Of a DNA stretch of 64,000 nt, positions 1 through 8,139 are shown piece after piece; position 1 is the first letter of the stretch; every line of letters starts with the position of its first letter. The position numbers were made by a program, and so were the translations under genes. The DNA comes from Solicola gregarius (GTDB lineage: Bacteria > Actinomycetota > Actinomycetes > Propionibacteriales > Nocardioidaceae): assembly GCF_025790165.1 (NCBI RefSeq), contig NZ_CP094970.1:558001-622000 (forward strand), in the 5' to 3' direction. The notes under the pieces were generated by a model that saw nothing but the letters and a program-made list of their open reading frames with translations, did not search any database and was not told where the DNA came from.

Positions 1-133
1 GAAGCCAGAGGACGAGATCGGCGAAGGAGAGGTCGGCGAGGATCTGCCAGTCGGAGATGAGCCTGTGCAGCCAGTACAGATCGCTGTCGTCGAGGGTGGT
101 CTGATGCCGCGCAAGATCGTCCAGGGAGGGCAC
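1..133 (-). CDS. pdtaS: PdtaS-type sensor histidine kinase, N-terminal fragment
   Basis: Reading leftward from a GTG at 133, the frame is open to the window edge (44 codons seen, C-terminus outside). The peptide begins MPSLDDLARHQTTLDD and continues through DWQILADLSFADLVLWL. This is the characteristic start of the actinobacterial cytosolic histidine kinase PdtaS, which phosphorylates the RNA-binding antiterminator PdtaR. An AGGTGG stretch precedes the GTG. The gene is divergent from the DUF2785 gene. Its position a few kb from sigR/rsrA matches the mycobacterial gene order, which supports the identification. The GAF and kinase domains are not visible here, so the assignment rests on the N-terminal signature and synteny. 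Confidence 0.8.
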   Translation of the reverse strand, partial: MPSLDDLARHQTTLDDSDLYWLHRLISDWQILADLSFADLVLWL

Positions 134-185
134 CCGTCACCACCTGTCTGGTCCGTCACACGGGTGGCGTGCGACGATATGGGCC

Positions 186-1112
186 GTGTCCGAATCGTAC
201 TGGCAAGCCGTCATGAACTCGGGCATGCACGTACCTCGAGACCGCCCTCTGGACGAGCTGACCACCGAGCTCGTCGCCATGCTCGGACACCCGAACCCAC
301 GATGGCGCGACGACACCGCATACCCGCTGCTCGCGAGCTGGATCCGCGACGGCGAGTACGACGACCTGCTGGTCGGGCTCGGCGACGGCATCGCCCGCGG
401 GCTTCGCAACGGCCTCGGCGGCGACGGTGACGAGAGCGTGCTGCGCCGTTCGTTCAGCGCGCTGGTGCTCGGGGAGATCATCAACCGCGACAACAACGCA
501 CTGCTGCTGTCGTCGAGACCGATCATGCGTTGGGGCGACGAGGCCACCTCGTGGCTCGTACGCGAGCAGGACCTTCGCGGCTGGGTCCACGGCCGCGGAT
601 GGGCCCACGCGATCGCGCACGGCGCCGACCTGTTCGGCGCGCTCGCACGCTCGAGGCACCTTGCGCAGATGGAGCTCACGGTGATGCTCGACGTCATTGC
701 CGACCGCCTCCTCGCACCGACGAAGTACGTGTGGCGCCACGGCGAGGTCGACCGCCTCGCGTACACCGTGATCGTCATCCTGCAGCGCGGCAAGGTGCCG
801 CTGAACATCCTCGAGCCCTGGATCGCCCGCCTGGGTGCCGGGGTACGACCCGCGCGTCGTCGCGGTGAGTCACCGAGCGAGTGGCCGACCATCGAGGCCC
901 AGAACACCTCGAACTTCCTTCGCGGGTTGTACGTTCAGCTCGCCCTCGGCGTCCAAGGGCTCCCCGACCTGCGCGACGATGCGGAGCTGTTCAAGGATCC
1001 GCCGACGAACCGTGCCGACCTGCTGCTGGCGATCCTCGACCAGATCCGCGCCGAGAGTCCGTGGTTGTTCACACCCGGCTCGGGAAGGCGTACGCTCCCT
1101 CCCGGACCGTGA
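186..1112 (+). CDS. DUF2785 family protein
   Basis: A 308-residue soluble, helix-rich protein starting at GTG 186 (MSESYWQAV); an in-frame ATG at 212 (MNSGMHVP) is an alternative. The segments RDDTAYPLLASWI, SFSALVLGEIINRDN and GWVHGRGWAHAIAHGADL are hallmarks of DUF2785, a family of unknown biochemical role, possibly with helical-repeat architecture. The His-rich stretch GRGWAHAIAHGAD is the most conserved part and could be functional, which is inference. The gene stands between the divergent pdtaS fragment and the DUF3311/MctP transporter pair, with 26 bases to the latter. Nothing in the sequence shows regulation or transfer. Confidence 0.75.
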   Translation: MSESYWQAVMNSGMHVPRDRPLDELTTELVAMLGHPNPRWRDDTAYPLLASWIRDGEYDDLLVGLGDGIARGLRNGLGGDGDESVLRRSFSALVLGEIINRDNNALLLSSRPIMRWGDEATSWLVREQDLRGWVHGRGWAHAIAHGADLFGALARSRHLAQMELTVMLDVIADRLLAPTKYVWRHGEVDRLAYTVIVILQRGKVPLNILEPWIARLGAGVRPARRRGESPSEWPTIEAQNTSNFLRGLYVQLALGVQGLPDLRDDAELFKDPPTNRADLLLAILDQIRAESPWLFTPGSGRRTLPPGP

Positions 1113-1138
1113 TCTCGCTCACTCCGGACGGAGCCGCC

Positions 1139-1399
1139 ATGGCTGATCGACCTCCCGCGGCGCCACGACGCGGACCCCTGCTGATAGCGGGTGTCTGTCT
1201 GGCGATCGGCATCATTCTTCCGTTGCTCGTCAGCACGTACACGAGGGTCGACCCGCAGCTGTGGGGCATCCCGTTCTTCTACTGGTACCAGTTCCTGCTG
1301 GTCATCATCACGGTCGTGCTGACCTCGATCGCGTACCGGTTCACGCTGCGGTACGAGCAAGCGCGGCGGGCGTATGAGAAGCAGAAGGGGGAGATCTGA
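1139..1399 (+). CDS. DUF3311 membrane protein, small partner of the MctP-like symporter
   Basis: An 86-residue protein starting at ATG 1139. Two hydrophobic helices (about residues 13-33 and 42-65) are separated by a short loop containing WGIPFFYWYQF, the diagnostic DUF3311 segment. The tail is charged (RYEQARRAYEKQKGEI). DUF3311 proteins are regularly encoded immediately upstream of sodium:solute symporters of the MctP type and are thought to be accessory subunits. Here the stop codon overlaps the next start (TGATG at 1397-1401), so the pair is translationally coupled. The exact role of the small subunit is not established. Confidence 0.85.
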   Translation: MADRPPAAPRRGPLLIAGVCLAIGIILPLLVSTYTRVDPQLWGIPFFYWYQFLLVIITVVLTSIAYRFTLRYEQARRAYEKQKGEI

Positions 1400-3045
1400 T
1401 GTCGGACGTCGATGGCATCGCCCTCACCGTCTTCCTGTTCTTCTTCATCGTCGTCACCGTGATGGGCTTCCTCGCGGCCAGGTGGCGTCGTGCGACAACC
1501 CTCGACAGCCTCGACGAATGGGGTCTCGGCGGCCGCAAGTTCGGGACGTTCGTCGCGTGGTTCCTGATCGGCGGCGACATCTACACCGCGTACACGTTCA
1601 TCGCCGTGCCGGCAACGCTCTACGCCGGCAGCCTGGTGGGCTTCTTCGCGGTGCCGTACACGATCGTGCTGTACCCGATCATCTTCATCTTCCTGCCCCG
1701 CTTGTGGTCGGTCTCGCACCGACACCGCTACGTGACGCCGGCCGACTTCGTACGCGGCCGCTACGACTCGCGGCCGCTGATGCTCGCGGTCGCCTTCACC
1801 GGCATCCTCGCCACGATGCCGTACATCGCACTGCAGCTGGTCGGCATCCAGGCCGTGCTCGACGTCATGGGCATCGGCGGCGGCGACGCGAACTGGTTCC
1901 AGAAGGACCTCCCGCTGTTCATCGCGTTCGCGATCCTGGCGGCGTACACGTACTCCTCCGGACTACGCGCACCGGCGCTGATCGCGTTCGTCAAGGACGC
2001 CCTGATCTACCTCGTCATCATCGTGGCCGTCATCTACCTGCCGACGCAGCTCGGCGGCTGGGACGGCATCTTCGACTCGGTGCAGAACTCCTTCGACACG
2101 TTCAACAAGGAGAACGCCGACGCGATCGCCGCGGGCGAGGCCAGTGGCAAGGGCATGATGCCCAATGACATGACGACCTGGGCGTACGCGTCACTGTCGC
2201 TCGGCTCTGCGCTCGCGCTGTTCATGTACCCGCACTCGGTGACCGCCGTGCTGTCAACGGGCAAGCGCAACGTCATCCGGCGAAACGCGTCGCTGCTGCC
2301 CGCGTACTCGTTCCTGCTCGGCCTGCTGGCGCTCCTCGGGTTCGCCGCCGTCGCTGCGGGGGTGCAGGTGGAGAACGCGCAGCTGGCGATCCCGCAGCTG
2401 TTCGAGCAGGAGTTCTCGCCGTGGTTCGCCGGCGTGGCGTTCGCCGCCATCGCGATCGGTGCGCTCGTACCCGCCGCGATCATGTCGATCGCCGCGGCGA
2501 ACCTGTGGACGCGCAACATCTACAAGGCGTTCATCAGGCCGGACGCGACCGATGCCGACGAGGCTCGACAGAGCAAGCTGATGAGCCTCTTCGTCAAGCT
2601 CGGCGCGCTCGTGTTCGTGCTTGCGCTGCCGAGCGACTTCGCGATCAACCTGCAGCTCCTCGGCGGCATCTGGATCCTGCAGACGCTGCCGGCGATCGTG
2701 CTCGGGCTCTACACCCGGTGGTTCCACCGGCACGCGCTTCTTGCGGGCTGGGCGGTGGGCTTCGTCTGGGGCACCGTCGTCGCGTACCAGCAGCCGAGTG
2801 TCGGCGATCCCGGCAGTCACTTCGGCAGCCCGGTCGCGCCGCTCGAGATCTTCGGGTGGCACCTCAGCGACAAGGCGGTCTACATCGCGGTCACGGCGCT
2901 GGTGCTCAACCTCGCGGTCTCGGTCATCATGACCCTGCTGCTGCGATCCGCGAACGTCGCGCGCGGCACGGACCAGACGAAGCCGTCGGACTACCATGCG
3001 GACGCGGGCGATGTCGATGTCACCGAGGAGCTTCCCTCCACCTGA
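1399..3045 (+). CDS. mctP: Sodium:solute symporter, MctP-like monocarboxylate permease
   Basis: A 548-residue protein with about 13 transmembrane helices, of the SSS (solute:sodium symporter) family. The segment DSLDEWGLGGRKFGTFVAWF near residues 34-53 is the typical SSS entry motif, and ADFVRGRYDSRPL (about 115-127) is a conserved cytoplasmic loop. The partnership with a DUF3311 protein directly upstream (one-base overlap) is characteristic of MctP, described as an importer of short monocarboxylates such as lactate, pyruvate and propionate. Substrate choice here is inferred from that family, not from visible residues. A ThDP enzyme of the acetolactate synthase type follows 55 bases downstream and could act on an imported 2-oxoacid. 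Confidence 0.85.
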   Translation: MSDVDGIALTVFLFFFIVVTVMGFLAARWRRATTLDSLDEWGLGGRKFGTFVAWFLIGGDIYTAYTFIAVPATLYAGSLVGFFAVPYTIVLYPIIFIFLPRLWSVSHRHRYVTPADFVRGRYDSRPLMLAVAFTGILATMPYIALQLVGIQAVLDVMGIGGGDANWFQKDLPLFIAFAILAAYTYSSGLRAPALIAFVKDALIYLVIIVAVIYLPTQLGGWDGIFDSVQNSFDTFNKENADAIAAGEASGKGMMPNDMTTWAYASLSLGSALALFMYPHSVTAVLSTGKRNVIRRNASLLPAYSFLLGLLALLGFAAVAAGVQVENAQLAIPQLFEQEFSPWFAGVAFAAIAIGALVPAAIMSIAAANLWTRNIYKAFIRPDATDADEARQSKLMSLFVKLGALVFVLALPSDFAINLQLLGGIWILQTLPAIVLGLYTRWFHRHALLAGWAVGFVWGTVVAYQQPSVGDPGSHFGSPVAPLEIFGWHLSDKAVYIAVTALVLNLAVSVIMTLLLRSANVARGTDQTKPSDYHADAGDVDVTEELPST

Positions 3046-3062
3046 CGACGGGCACAGGGGTC

Positions 3063-3093
3063 TTGACGCGCCGAAGCAACACGCCAGTAGCGT
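3063..3093 (+). promoter_or_regulatory. Promoter of the ThDP enzyme gene, probably leaderless
   Basis: TTGACG at 3063-3068 and TAGCGT at 3088-3093 are separated by 19 bases. The -10 box ends seven bases before ATG 3101, and no Shine-Dalgarno sequence is present. This is the usual layout of an actinobacterial leaderless transcript, so the enzyme gene probably has its own promoter rather than relying on read-through from mctP. Confidence 0.5.
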
Positions 3094-3100
3094 TGCGCCC

Positions 3101-4786
3101 ATGACTGACGAGGTCGCGACTCCAGAAGCCGCCGAAGGGCACGAGGGCCACGGCGGCGACCATGCCGTCGACGTGGCACGGGCGCATCGCTGCGAGACCA
3201 TGTTCACGCTGTCCGGTGCGCACGTCTTCCCGATGTACGACGGCGCCGTGCGGGCCGATCCGCCGATGCGCCTCGTAGACGTACGACATGAACCGTCCGC
3301 CGTCTTCGCTGCGGAGGCGACCGGCAAGCTGACCCGCCACCCTGGTCTCGCCGTATTGACCGCGGGTCCCGGGGTCACCAACGGCGTGAGCGCCGTCGCA
3401 CAGGCACAGTTCGCTGGATCGCCCCTCGTCGTCGTCGGAGGTCGCGCGCCGTCGGGTCGCTGGGGCACGGGGAGCCTGCAGGAGCTGGACCACCCGCCGA
3501 TCTTCTCGACCATCGCAAAATCGGCGACGACGGCAACGACCGTCGATGAGATCGCGCCTGCGGTCGACAACGCCTTCACGCTCGCCGGCTCGTCGCACCG
3601 TGGGCCGACATTCGTCGATGTGCCGATGGACCAGCTGTTCAGCCGGACGACCGTCGAGACGCCGCCCGTACCGGCGTACTCGCGGCTCGACCCCGACACC
3701 GCAAGCCTGCAGGCGATCGGGGCGCTGCTCGCCAAGGCGTCGCGACCGATCGTCGTCCTCGGCACGGATGTCTGGGCCGACCGCGCCGAGGTCGCCGCCC
3801 GCCGCCTCGTCGACGAGCTCGGCGTGCCCGTCATCGCCAACGGCATGGGTCGCGGCGTCGTACCCGGCGGGCACGACCTGCTCGTCACGAAGGCGCGCAG
3901 GGTCGCGCTCGGGCAGTGTGACCTCGCGATCGTCATCGGCGCGCCACTCGACTTCCGACTCGGATACGGCGCCTTCGGCGGCAAGGACGGTGCACCTGCT
4001 GCCCAGGTCGTCCACATCGCCGACTCCCCCGGGCAGGTCGCGGCCCATGTCGAGCTCGCCGGCTCGGCGGCCGGTGACCTGAGCGCGTGCATCGACGGGG
4101 TCGTCAACGCGACGATCTCGGCCGGCGGCGCCCGGCCCGACTGGACCGCGTGGACCACCGACCTGCGGGCGGCCGTCTCCGCCGCGGTCGAGCGCGACGC
4201 CGAGGCGCTCGCCTCGCCGGCCGACCCGATCCATCCGGCACGGGTCTACGGCGAGCTGGTCCCACGTCTTGACGACGACGCGGTCGTGATCGGCGACGGC
4301 GGCGACTTCGTGTCGTTCGCAGGCAAGTACGTCGAGCCCCGACTGCCCGGCGGCTGGCTCGACCCCGGACCGTACGGCTGCCTCGGCGCAGGGCTCGGCG
4401 CCGCGATGGCCGCCCGGATCGCCCGCCCGTCGAGCCAGGTCGTCGTCCTGTTCGGCGATGGCGCCGCAGGCATGTCGCTGATCGACATCGATACCCTCGT
4501 ACGCCATGACCTACCGGTCGTGATGGTCGTCGGAAACAACTCCGGCTGGGGACTGGAGAAGCATCCGATGCAGTTCCTGTACGGCTACGACGTCGCCGCC
4601 GACCTGGCACCGAACACGCGGTACGACCAGGTGGCGACCGCGCTCGGCGCCGGTGGCGAGGCGGTCACCGATCCGGCCGAGATCGGACCGGCACTCGACC
4701 GTGCCTTCGCCTCCGGTGTGCCGTACCTCGTGAACGTGATGACCGACCCGAAGATCGCGTACCCCCGCAACACGACTGGAGTTTGA
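3101..4786 (+). CDS. ThDP-dependent enzyme of the acetolactate synthase family
   Basis: A 561-residue protein with the three-domain layout of ThDP enzymes of the acetolactate synthase / oxalyl-CoA decarboxylase / benzoylformate decarboxylase superfamily. Catalytic Glu64 (DVRHEPSAVFAAEATGKL) sits in the N-terminal PYR domain. The PP domain carries the ThDP/Mg motif GDGAAGMSLIDID followed by NNSGW at about residues 450-482. The N-terminal 20 residues are acidic and His/Gly rich. Start ATG 3101 is chosen because a leaderless -10 box lies seven bases upstream. The family is diverse and no regulatory subunit gene is adjacent, so an anabolic IlvB role is unlikely. A decarboxylase or ligase acting on a 2-oxoacid is possible. 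The next gene overlaps by one base. Confidence 0.7.
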   Translation: MTDEVATPEAAEGHEGHGGDHAVDVARAHRCETMFTLSGAHVFPMYDGAVRADPPMRLVDVRHEPSAVFAAEATGKLTRHPGLAVLTAGPGVTNGVSAVAQAQFAGSPLVVVGGRAPSGRWGTGSLQELDHPPIFSTIAKSATTATTVDEIAPAVDNAFTLAGSSHRGPTFVDVPMDQLFSRTTVETPPVPAYSRLDPDTASLQAIGALLAKASRPIVVLGTDVWADRAEVAARRLVDELGVPVIANGMGRGVVPGGHDLLVTKARRVALGQCDLAIVIGAPLDFRLGYGAFGGKDGAPAAQVVHIADSPGQVAAHVELAGSAAGDLSACIDGVVNATISAGGARPDWTAWTTDLRAAVSAAVERDAEALASPADPIHPARVYGELVPRLDDDAVVIGDGGDFVSFAGKYVEPRLPGGWLDPGPYGCLGAGLGAAMAARIARPSSQVVVLFGDGAAGMSLIDIDTLVRHDLPVVMVVGNNSGWGLEKHPMQFLYGYDVAADLAPNTRYDQVATALGAGGEAVTDPAEIGPALDRAFASGVPYLVNVMTDPKIAYPRNTTGV

Positions 4787-5289
4787 TGATCGAGCTACGC
4801 CTCGCGAAGCCCGCGGAGTACGAGCAGGCCGGTCAGGTGACGGTCGCCGGATACGAGGCCGACGGATTCGTCAACGGGCCGGACGGCACCGAGGACCACT
4901 ACGCGCCGCAGCTCCTGGACGCGGCCAAGCGCGCCGGCGAGGCCGAGCTCGTCGTCGCCGTCGACGAGTCCGACATGGTCCTCGGCACCGTCACGTGGTG
5001 CCCGGTCGACTCACCGTGGCGCGAACTGGCCGTACGCCCGGACCAGGGAGAGTTCCGGATGCTGTCCGTGCTCCCCGCCGCGCGACGCCAGGGCATCGCG
5101 CGAGCGTTGGTCGAGTGGTGCCTCGAACGCGCCCGCGCGGACGGCCTGAACGAGATCGTGCTGTGCTCGCTGGTGGTGATGAAGGCCGCGCACACGCTCT
5201 ACGGCTCGTTCGGCTTCCAGCGCGCGCCCGAGCTCGACTGGGAACCCATACCCGGCGTACTGCTCTGGGGATTCCGGCTGAAGCTGTGA
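4786..5289 (+). CDS. GNAT family N-acetyltransferase
   Basis: A 167-residue single-domain GNAT protein. The acetyl-CoA pyrophosphate loop is RMLSVLPAARRQGIARALVE (about residues 86-105), with the helix ERARADGLNEIVLCSL and the C-terminal beta strand with YGSFGFQR typical of the fold. The start is ATG 4786, overlapping the TGA of the ThDP enzyme gene by one base (TGATG), so the two are probably co-translated. A TTG three bases earlier is also in frame but is a poorer start. The substrate cannot be read from the sequence. A terminator-like hairpin follows at 5310-5338. Confidence 0.85.
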   Translation: MIELRLAKPAEYEQAGQVTVAGYEADGFVNGPDGTEDHYAPQLLDAAKRAGEAELVVAVDESDMVLGTVTWCPVDSPWRELAVRPDQGEFRMLSVLPAARRQGIARALVEWCLERARADGLNEIVLCSLVVMKAAHTLYGSFGFQRAPELDWEPIPGVLLWGFRLKL

Positions 5290-5309
5290 GCCGGCCGGGG
5301 ACATGAAAA

Positions 5310-5338
5310 GAGCCCCGACCGTCTCCGGTACGGGGCTC
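5310..5338 (-). terminator. Hairpin terminator between GNAT and bL37 genes
   Basis: GAGCCCCG at 5310-5317 pairs with CGGGGCTC at 5331-5338 (8 bp stem, 13 base loop). In the leftward direction the stem is followed by CTTTTC, so it best serves the leftward bL37 gene that stops at 5349. It may also stop rightward transcripts of the GNAT gene. Confidence 0.65.
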
Positions 5339-5348
5339 GCCGCCCTAC

Positions 5349-5423
5349 TCAGGCGTTGGGGCGCTTGCCGTGGTTCGCGCCCTTCTTACGCCGGTCACGG
5401 CGCTTGCGTCCTCGCTTGCTCAT
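5349..5423 (-). CDS. Ribosomal protein bL37-type, 24 residues
   Basis: A 24-residue, extremely basic peptide starting MSKRGRKRRDRRKKGANHG and ending with KRPNA. It closely resembles the 24-residue actinobacterial large-subunit protein bL37 first seen in mycobacterial ribosome structures, whose sequence also ends in ANHGKRPN plus a small residue. A strong Shine-Dalgarno (GAGGAGG) lies seven bases upstream of the ATG at 5423, and a hairpin terminator follows the stop, so this is a self-contained gene. It is easily missed because of its length. The name rests on recalled similarity to the mycobacterial protein. The basic composition, ribosome binding site and terminator are seen directly. Confidence 0.85.
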   Translation of the reverse strand: MSKRGRKRRDRRKKGANHGKRPNA

Positions 5424-5476
5424 GGGATCCTCCTCGTGGGGTCGCAGCCAATGGTCTCATCCGGCGCGATCCGAGG

Positions 5477-5863
5477 TCACCGGTGGTCTTGCTCGGCCTT
5501 GCGCATGAACCGGTCACCGTCGACGACCGCACGATCCACCCGGCCACGCGCGACCGGCCGGTGTGCCGCATCCACCGCCTCGATGTCGAAGCCGAGCGCG
5601 CGCCCGTCGACCGAGGTGAGCTGGGCGCGGACGTGGACCTCCTCGCCGACGATCGTCGGTGCCAGGTGCTCGAGCGAGACCCGCGCACCCACACTCGTCG
5701 CACCCTTCGGTAGCGCCCTCTCCACCGCCGCACACGTGACGCTCTCGGCCCAAGCGATCAGCCGCGGGGTGCCCAGGACACGTAACGAGCCGCTGCCGAG
5801 AGCCTTCGCCGTGTCGTCGTCGCTGACGAGGAACGTACGCGATGCGGCGAGCCCTGGTTGCAT
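5477..5863 (-). CDS. Hotdog-fold thioesterase (FlK-like)
   Basis: A 128-residue protein resembling the small hotdog-fold thioesterase family related to fluoroacetyl-CoA thioesterase FlK. Visible features are a central region LGTPRLIAWAESVTCAAVE, the strand-rich VGARVSLEHLAPTIVGEEVH and a C-terminal strand pair ending in RGRVDRAVVDGDRF. The HLAPT segment is the usual substrate-pocket loop in these proteins. It probably hydrolyses a small acyl-CoA, but the substrate is unknown. Translation starts at ATG 5863, and the gene is followed leftward by the bL37 gene after 53 bases. It is divergent from the HNH gene across a 448 base gap. Confidence 0.7.
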   Translation of the reverse strand: MQPGLAASRTFLVSDDDTAKALGSGSLRVLGTPRLIAWAESVTCAAVERALPKGATSVGARVSLEHLAPTIVGEEVHVRAQLTSVDGRALGFDIEAVDAAHRPVARGRVDRAVVDGDRFMRKAEQDHR

Positions 5864-6145
5864 GGCGAGATCATCTCAGATCAGGCCACCGGCGTGCACG
5901 GGTACGCGACGGAAGCCACCGGCCGAAGCATGACGGAGAAGCAGACAGCTCGCCGGTCTTCGGTGTCTCCGTGCGCTGGGCTTCGGCCTTCACCGCTGTC
6001 CGTTCGCGGGGGTGCAGACCGATGGGCGGCGACGAGGTCCGTGTCCGGTGGGCTCGGGTCGCCGGTCGGCTTTCCCGACCATTTCGGTTCCGCTTTCATC
6101 GTTTCCGTGCGCTTCGGTGCCGGCTCGGCCCCGTTGCCGATGAAG

Positions 6146-6187
6146 GAATCTGCGTTTGTGTCGCTGTCCGTACCCAAACGCAGATTC
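6146..6187. repeat. Palindromic repeat, copy 1
   Basis: Perfect 13 bp inverted repeat: GAATCTGCGTTTG (6146-6158) and CAAACGCAGATTC (6175-6187) around a 16 base loop, preceded by AAG. A second copy of the same element with a paired base change lies at 14645-14692. It sits in a divergent intergenic region, so it is not a terminator for either neighbour. Confidence 0.7.
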
Positions 6188-6298
6188 TCTTCGCACCGGG
6201 CACCGCCCATTCGCATCCGCCCGCAGAATTTCTCGAACTTTCTCGCAATCCCTTGTGGATAAGGGCCCTGAGCACCCTGTTCTGTCAGTGGCGCCTGG

Positions 6299-6304
6299 CA
6301 GAAT
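6299..6304 (+). promoter_or_regulatory. -10 box of the HNH gene, leaderless layout
   Basis: CAGAAT ends seven bases before ATG 6312, and there is no Shine-Dalgarno sequence between them. The upstream TTCTGTC is a weak -35 candidate. Confidence 0.4.
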
Positions 6305-6311
6305 ATGCACT

Positions 6312-7760
6312 ATGAGGGCGGCCACACTCACCGACGACGCCGAGTCCAAGGACGGGCTCGACGTCGCGCTGGACGCGCGGCGGCACCTGGCGCAAACCGA
6401 GGCCGCGCAGTACGACGCGCTCACCGCATACCTGGGCCAGGTCGCCGCGGAGCCCCTTGCGCGGGCGGGTGGTGTGAATGAGTGGACCCGTTACGGCGGG
6501 TCCGGCACCCCATCGGTGTCGGAGTACGCGGCGTGTGAGGTCGGCCCTGCACTCGGGCTGTCCGCGTCCGGTGGGCGGGACCTGATCGCCGACGCATTGG
6601 ATCTCACGTATCGCCTCCCGCAACTGTTCGCGTGCCTGCACGACGGGTCGGTGGATGCGTGGCGGATCCGCAAAGTTGCCCGCAAGACCCGACGATTCAC
6701 GATCGCCCAGGCAGCCGATGCCGACCGTCGCCTGTCGGCGGCGAATGTGGACGGGACGCCGTTGATCGCGCGGGTCGGCATGGGGCGGGTGAACCAGATC
6801 CTGGACCAGATCCGCATCGTCGAGGATCCCGACGACCCCGAAACCCGGCGCAACGAGGGCCGGAACCGTCGGAGTGTGTCGATCTGGCCCGAGGACGGTG
6901 TCGCCCGCATCTCCGGCACCCTGACCCTCGACGACGGCAAACGGCTGGACCAACGCCTCGACCAGATCGTCGAATCGCTGCGGTTCCTCGGCGACAACCG
7001 CTCCTACGACATCCTCCGCTCCGTCGCGCTCGGGATGCTCGACGAACCCGACAGCCTCGACGACCTCTACCGCCAAGTCCACAAGGCCCGCAGCGCCGGC
7101 GCCGGCGACGACACCCAGACCGACACCCAGCCCGACAACCAACCCGACCAGACCGACCAGGCCAGCGCCGCCGGTGAGACCGAGCCGAAGCCAAAGCCGC
7201 CCGGCGACGGCGAGCGGCCCGACGCGTTCACCCGCCCACGGCGCGGCCGCGGGATGCGGGCAACGACCCTATATGTGCATTTCGACCGGACCTGGGGCAC
7301 CTGGTCCCTCGACGACGTCGGCGCCATCACCCGATCCGAAGCACACGAGATCCTCGGCCACTCGAACGTGACGATCAAACCCGTCATTGACCTCGAGACC
7401 ACCATCTCGGCCACCGGATACGTCGCACCACCGCGGCTCAAGGAACAGCTCGCGCTGATGAACGCCAGCACCTGCACCTTCCCGCACTGCACACGTCCAG
7501 CCAGGGTCGGCGACTACGACCACATCATCAACCACGCAGACGGCGGCGAAACCGACTCCAGAAACGGCCACCGATTGTGTCGGTATCACCACCGCGCGAA
7601 AACCTTCACCGCATGGACCGTGCAATCACCCGCACCCGGCATCTGGCTCTGGCAATCACCCGCCGGACGGTCCTACCTCGTCACCGGCGGAACGACCACG
7701 AAGTTGCCCGGTCGGGTAACGAAGTCGCCGCAAACCCGCCGAAAACAGCGCGTCGCTTAG
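6312..7760 (+). CDS. DUF222 / HNH endonuclease domain protein (13E12-type)
   Basis: A 482-residue protein with an N-terminal DUF222 domain (roughly residues 10-270) and a C-terminal HNH nuclease domain. The HNH core is CTFPHCTRPARVGDYDHI (about 386-403), then INHADGG and GHRLCRYHHRAKT, providing the Cys zinc ligands and the His residues of the beta-beta-alpha metal motif. A disordered Asp/Gln/Pro-rich linker (TDTQPDNQPDQTDQ) separates the two. Such proteins occur in multiple copies in actinobacterial genomes and resemble the mycobacterial 13E12 repeat family. They are suspected selfish or mobile elements, but the biological role is unproven. The ATG at 6312 was chosen from the leaderless -10 box and the family's start. 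Confidence 0.85.
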   Translation: MRAATLTDDAESKDGLDVALDARRHLAQTEAAQYDALTAYLGQVAAEPLARAGGVNEWTRYGGSGTPSVSEYAACEVGPALGLSASGGRDLIADALDLTYRLPQLFACLHDGSVDAWRIRKVARKTRRFTIAQAADADRRLSAANVDGTPLIARVGMGRVNQILDQIRIVEDPDDPETRRNEGRNRRSVSIWPEDGVARISGTLTLDDGKRLDQRLDQIVESLRFLGDNRSYDILRSVALGMLDEPDSLDDLYRQVHKARSAGAGDDTQTDTQPDNQPDQTDQASAAGETEPKPKPPGDGERPDAFTRPRRGRGMRATTLYVHFDRTWGTWSLDDVGAITRSEAHEILGHSNVTIKPVIDLETTISATGYVAPPRLKEQLALMNASTCTFPHCTRPARVGDYDHIINHADGGETDSRNGHRLCRYHHRAKTFTAWTVQSPAPGIWLWQSPAGRSYLVTGGTTTKLPGRVTKSPQTRRKQRVA

Positions 7761-7848
7761 GCTCCCCGCCACGACAGCACCACCGCGGCGGGGCACCGGC
7801 ATGCCTGCGCACGAATCCCGGGCGGTTACCGCCTACGCGGCGGCTCGA

Positions 7849-8139
7849 TCAGCCGAGGCCGGGCTCGCCCGCGTCGCGGGTGGTGACCGAAACGCTCACC
7901 GTGCGGATCGTGGTCAGCACCCGTGCCTTCAGCGGCTCGGGGGCGTGCTCATGGCAGGAACGGGCGACGATCTTCTTGATGATGCGCTCGACGTCGTACT
8001 CGCTCAGGCATGGTGCGCACTCGGCAAGGTGCCGCTCGATGGTCGCGATGTCGGCGTTCGCGAGCTCGTTGTCGATCGCGACGTAGAGGCTCTCCAGCGC
8101 TTCGCGGCACTCGCTGTCGTTCTCGTCGCCACAGCTCAT
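7849..8139 (-). CDS. rsrA: Anti-sigma factor RsrA (zinc, thiol-disulfide switch)
   Basis: A 96-residue ZAS-type anti-sigma factor that holds SigR inactive until oxidised. The zinc/redox site is His37-x3-Cys41-x2-Cys44 (HLAECAPC), with further cysteines at 3, 11 and in RSCHEH, the arrangement known from Streptomyces RsrA and mycobacterial RshA. Oxidation forms a disulfide, releases zinc and frees SigR, which then induces thioredoxin and mycothiol genes. The start overlaps the sigR stop by four bases (ATGA), so the two are translationally coupled at matched levels. Confidence 0.95.
   Translation of the reverse strand: MSCGDENDSECREALESLYVAIDNELANADIATIERHLAECAPCLSEYDVERIIKKIVARSCHEHAPEPLKARVLTTIRTVSVSVTTRDAGEPGLG

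Larger units (their letters stand above)
5864..6311. other. 448-base intergenic region without a convincing gene
   Basis: Divergent gap between the thioesterase and HNH genes. Open frames here are short, lack ribosome binding sites and have no recognisable family. The region holds one palindromic repeat (6146-6187) and, at its right end, the likely -10 box of the HNH gene. Confidence 0.6.

Noticed and set aside
2254-4158. 634-codon open frame on the minus strand
   Set aside because: It lies opposite the SSS symporter and ThDP enzyme genes, has Arg/Ser/Ala-rich nonsense composition and no domain; long antisense frames are expected in high-GC DNA.
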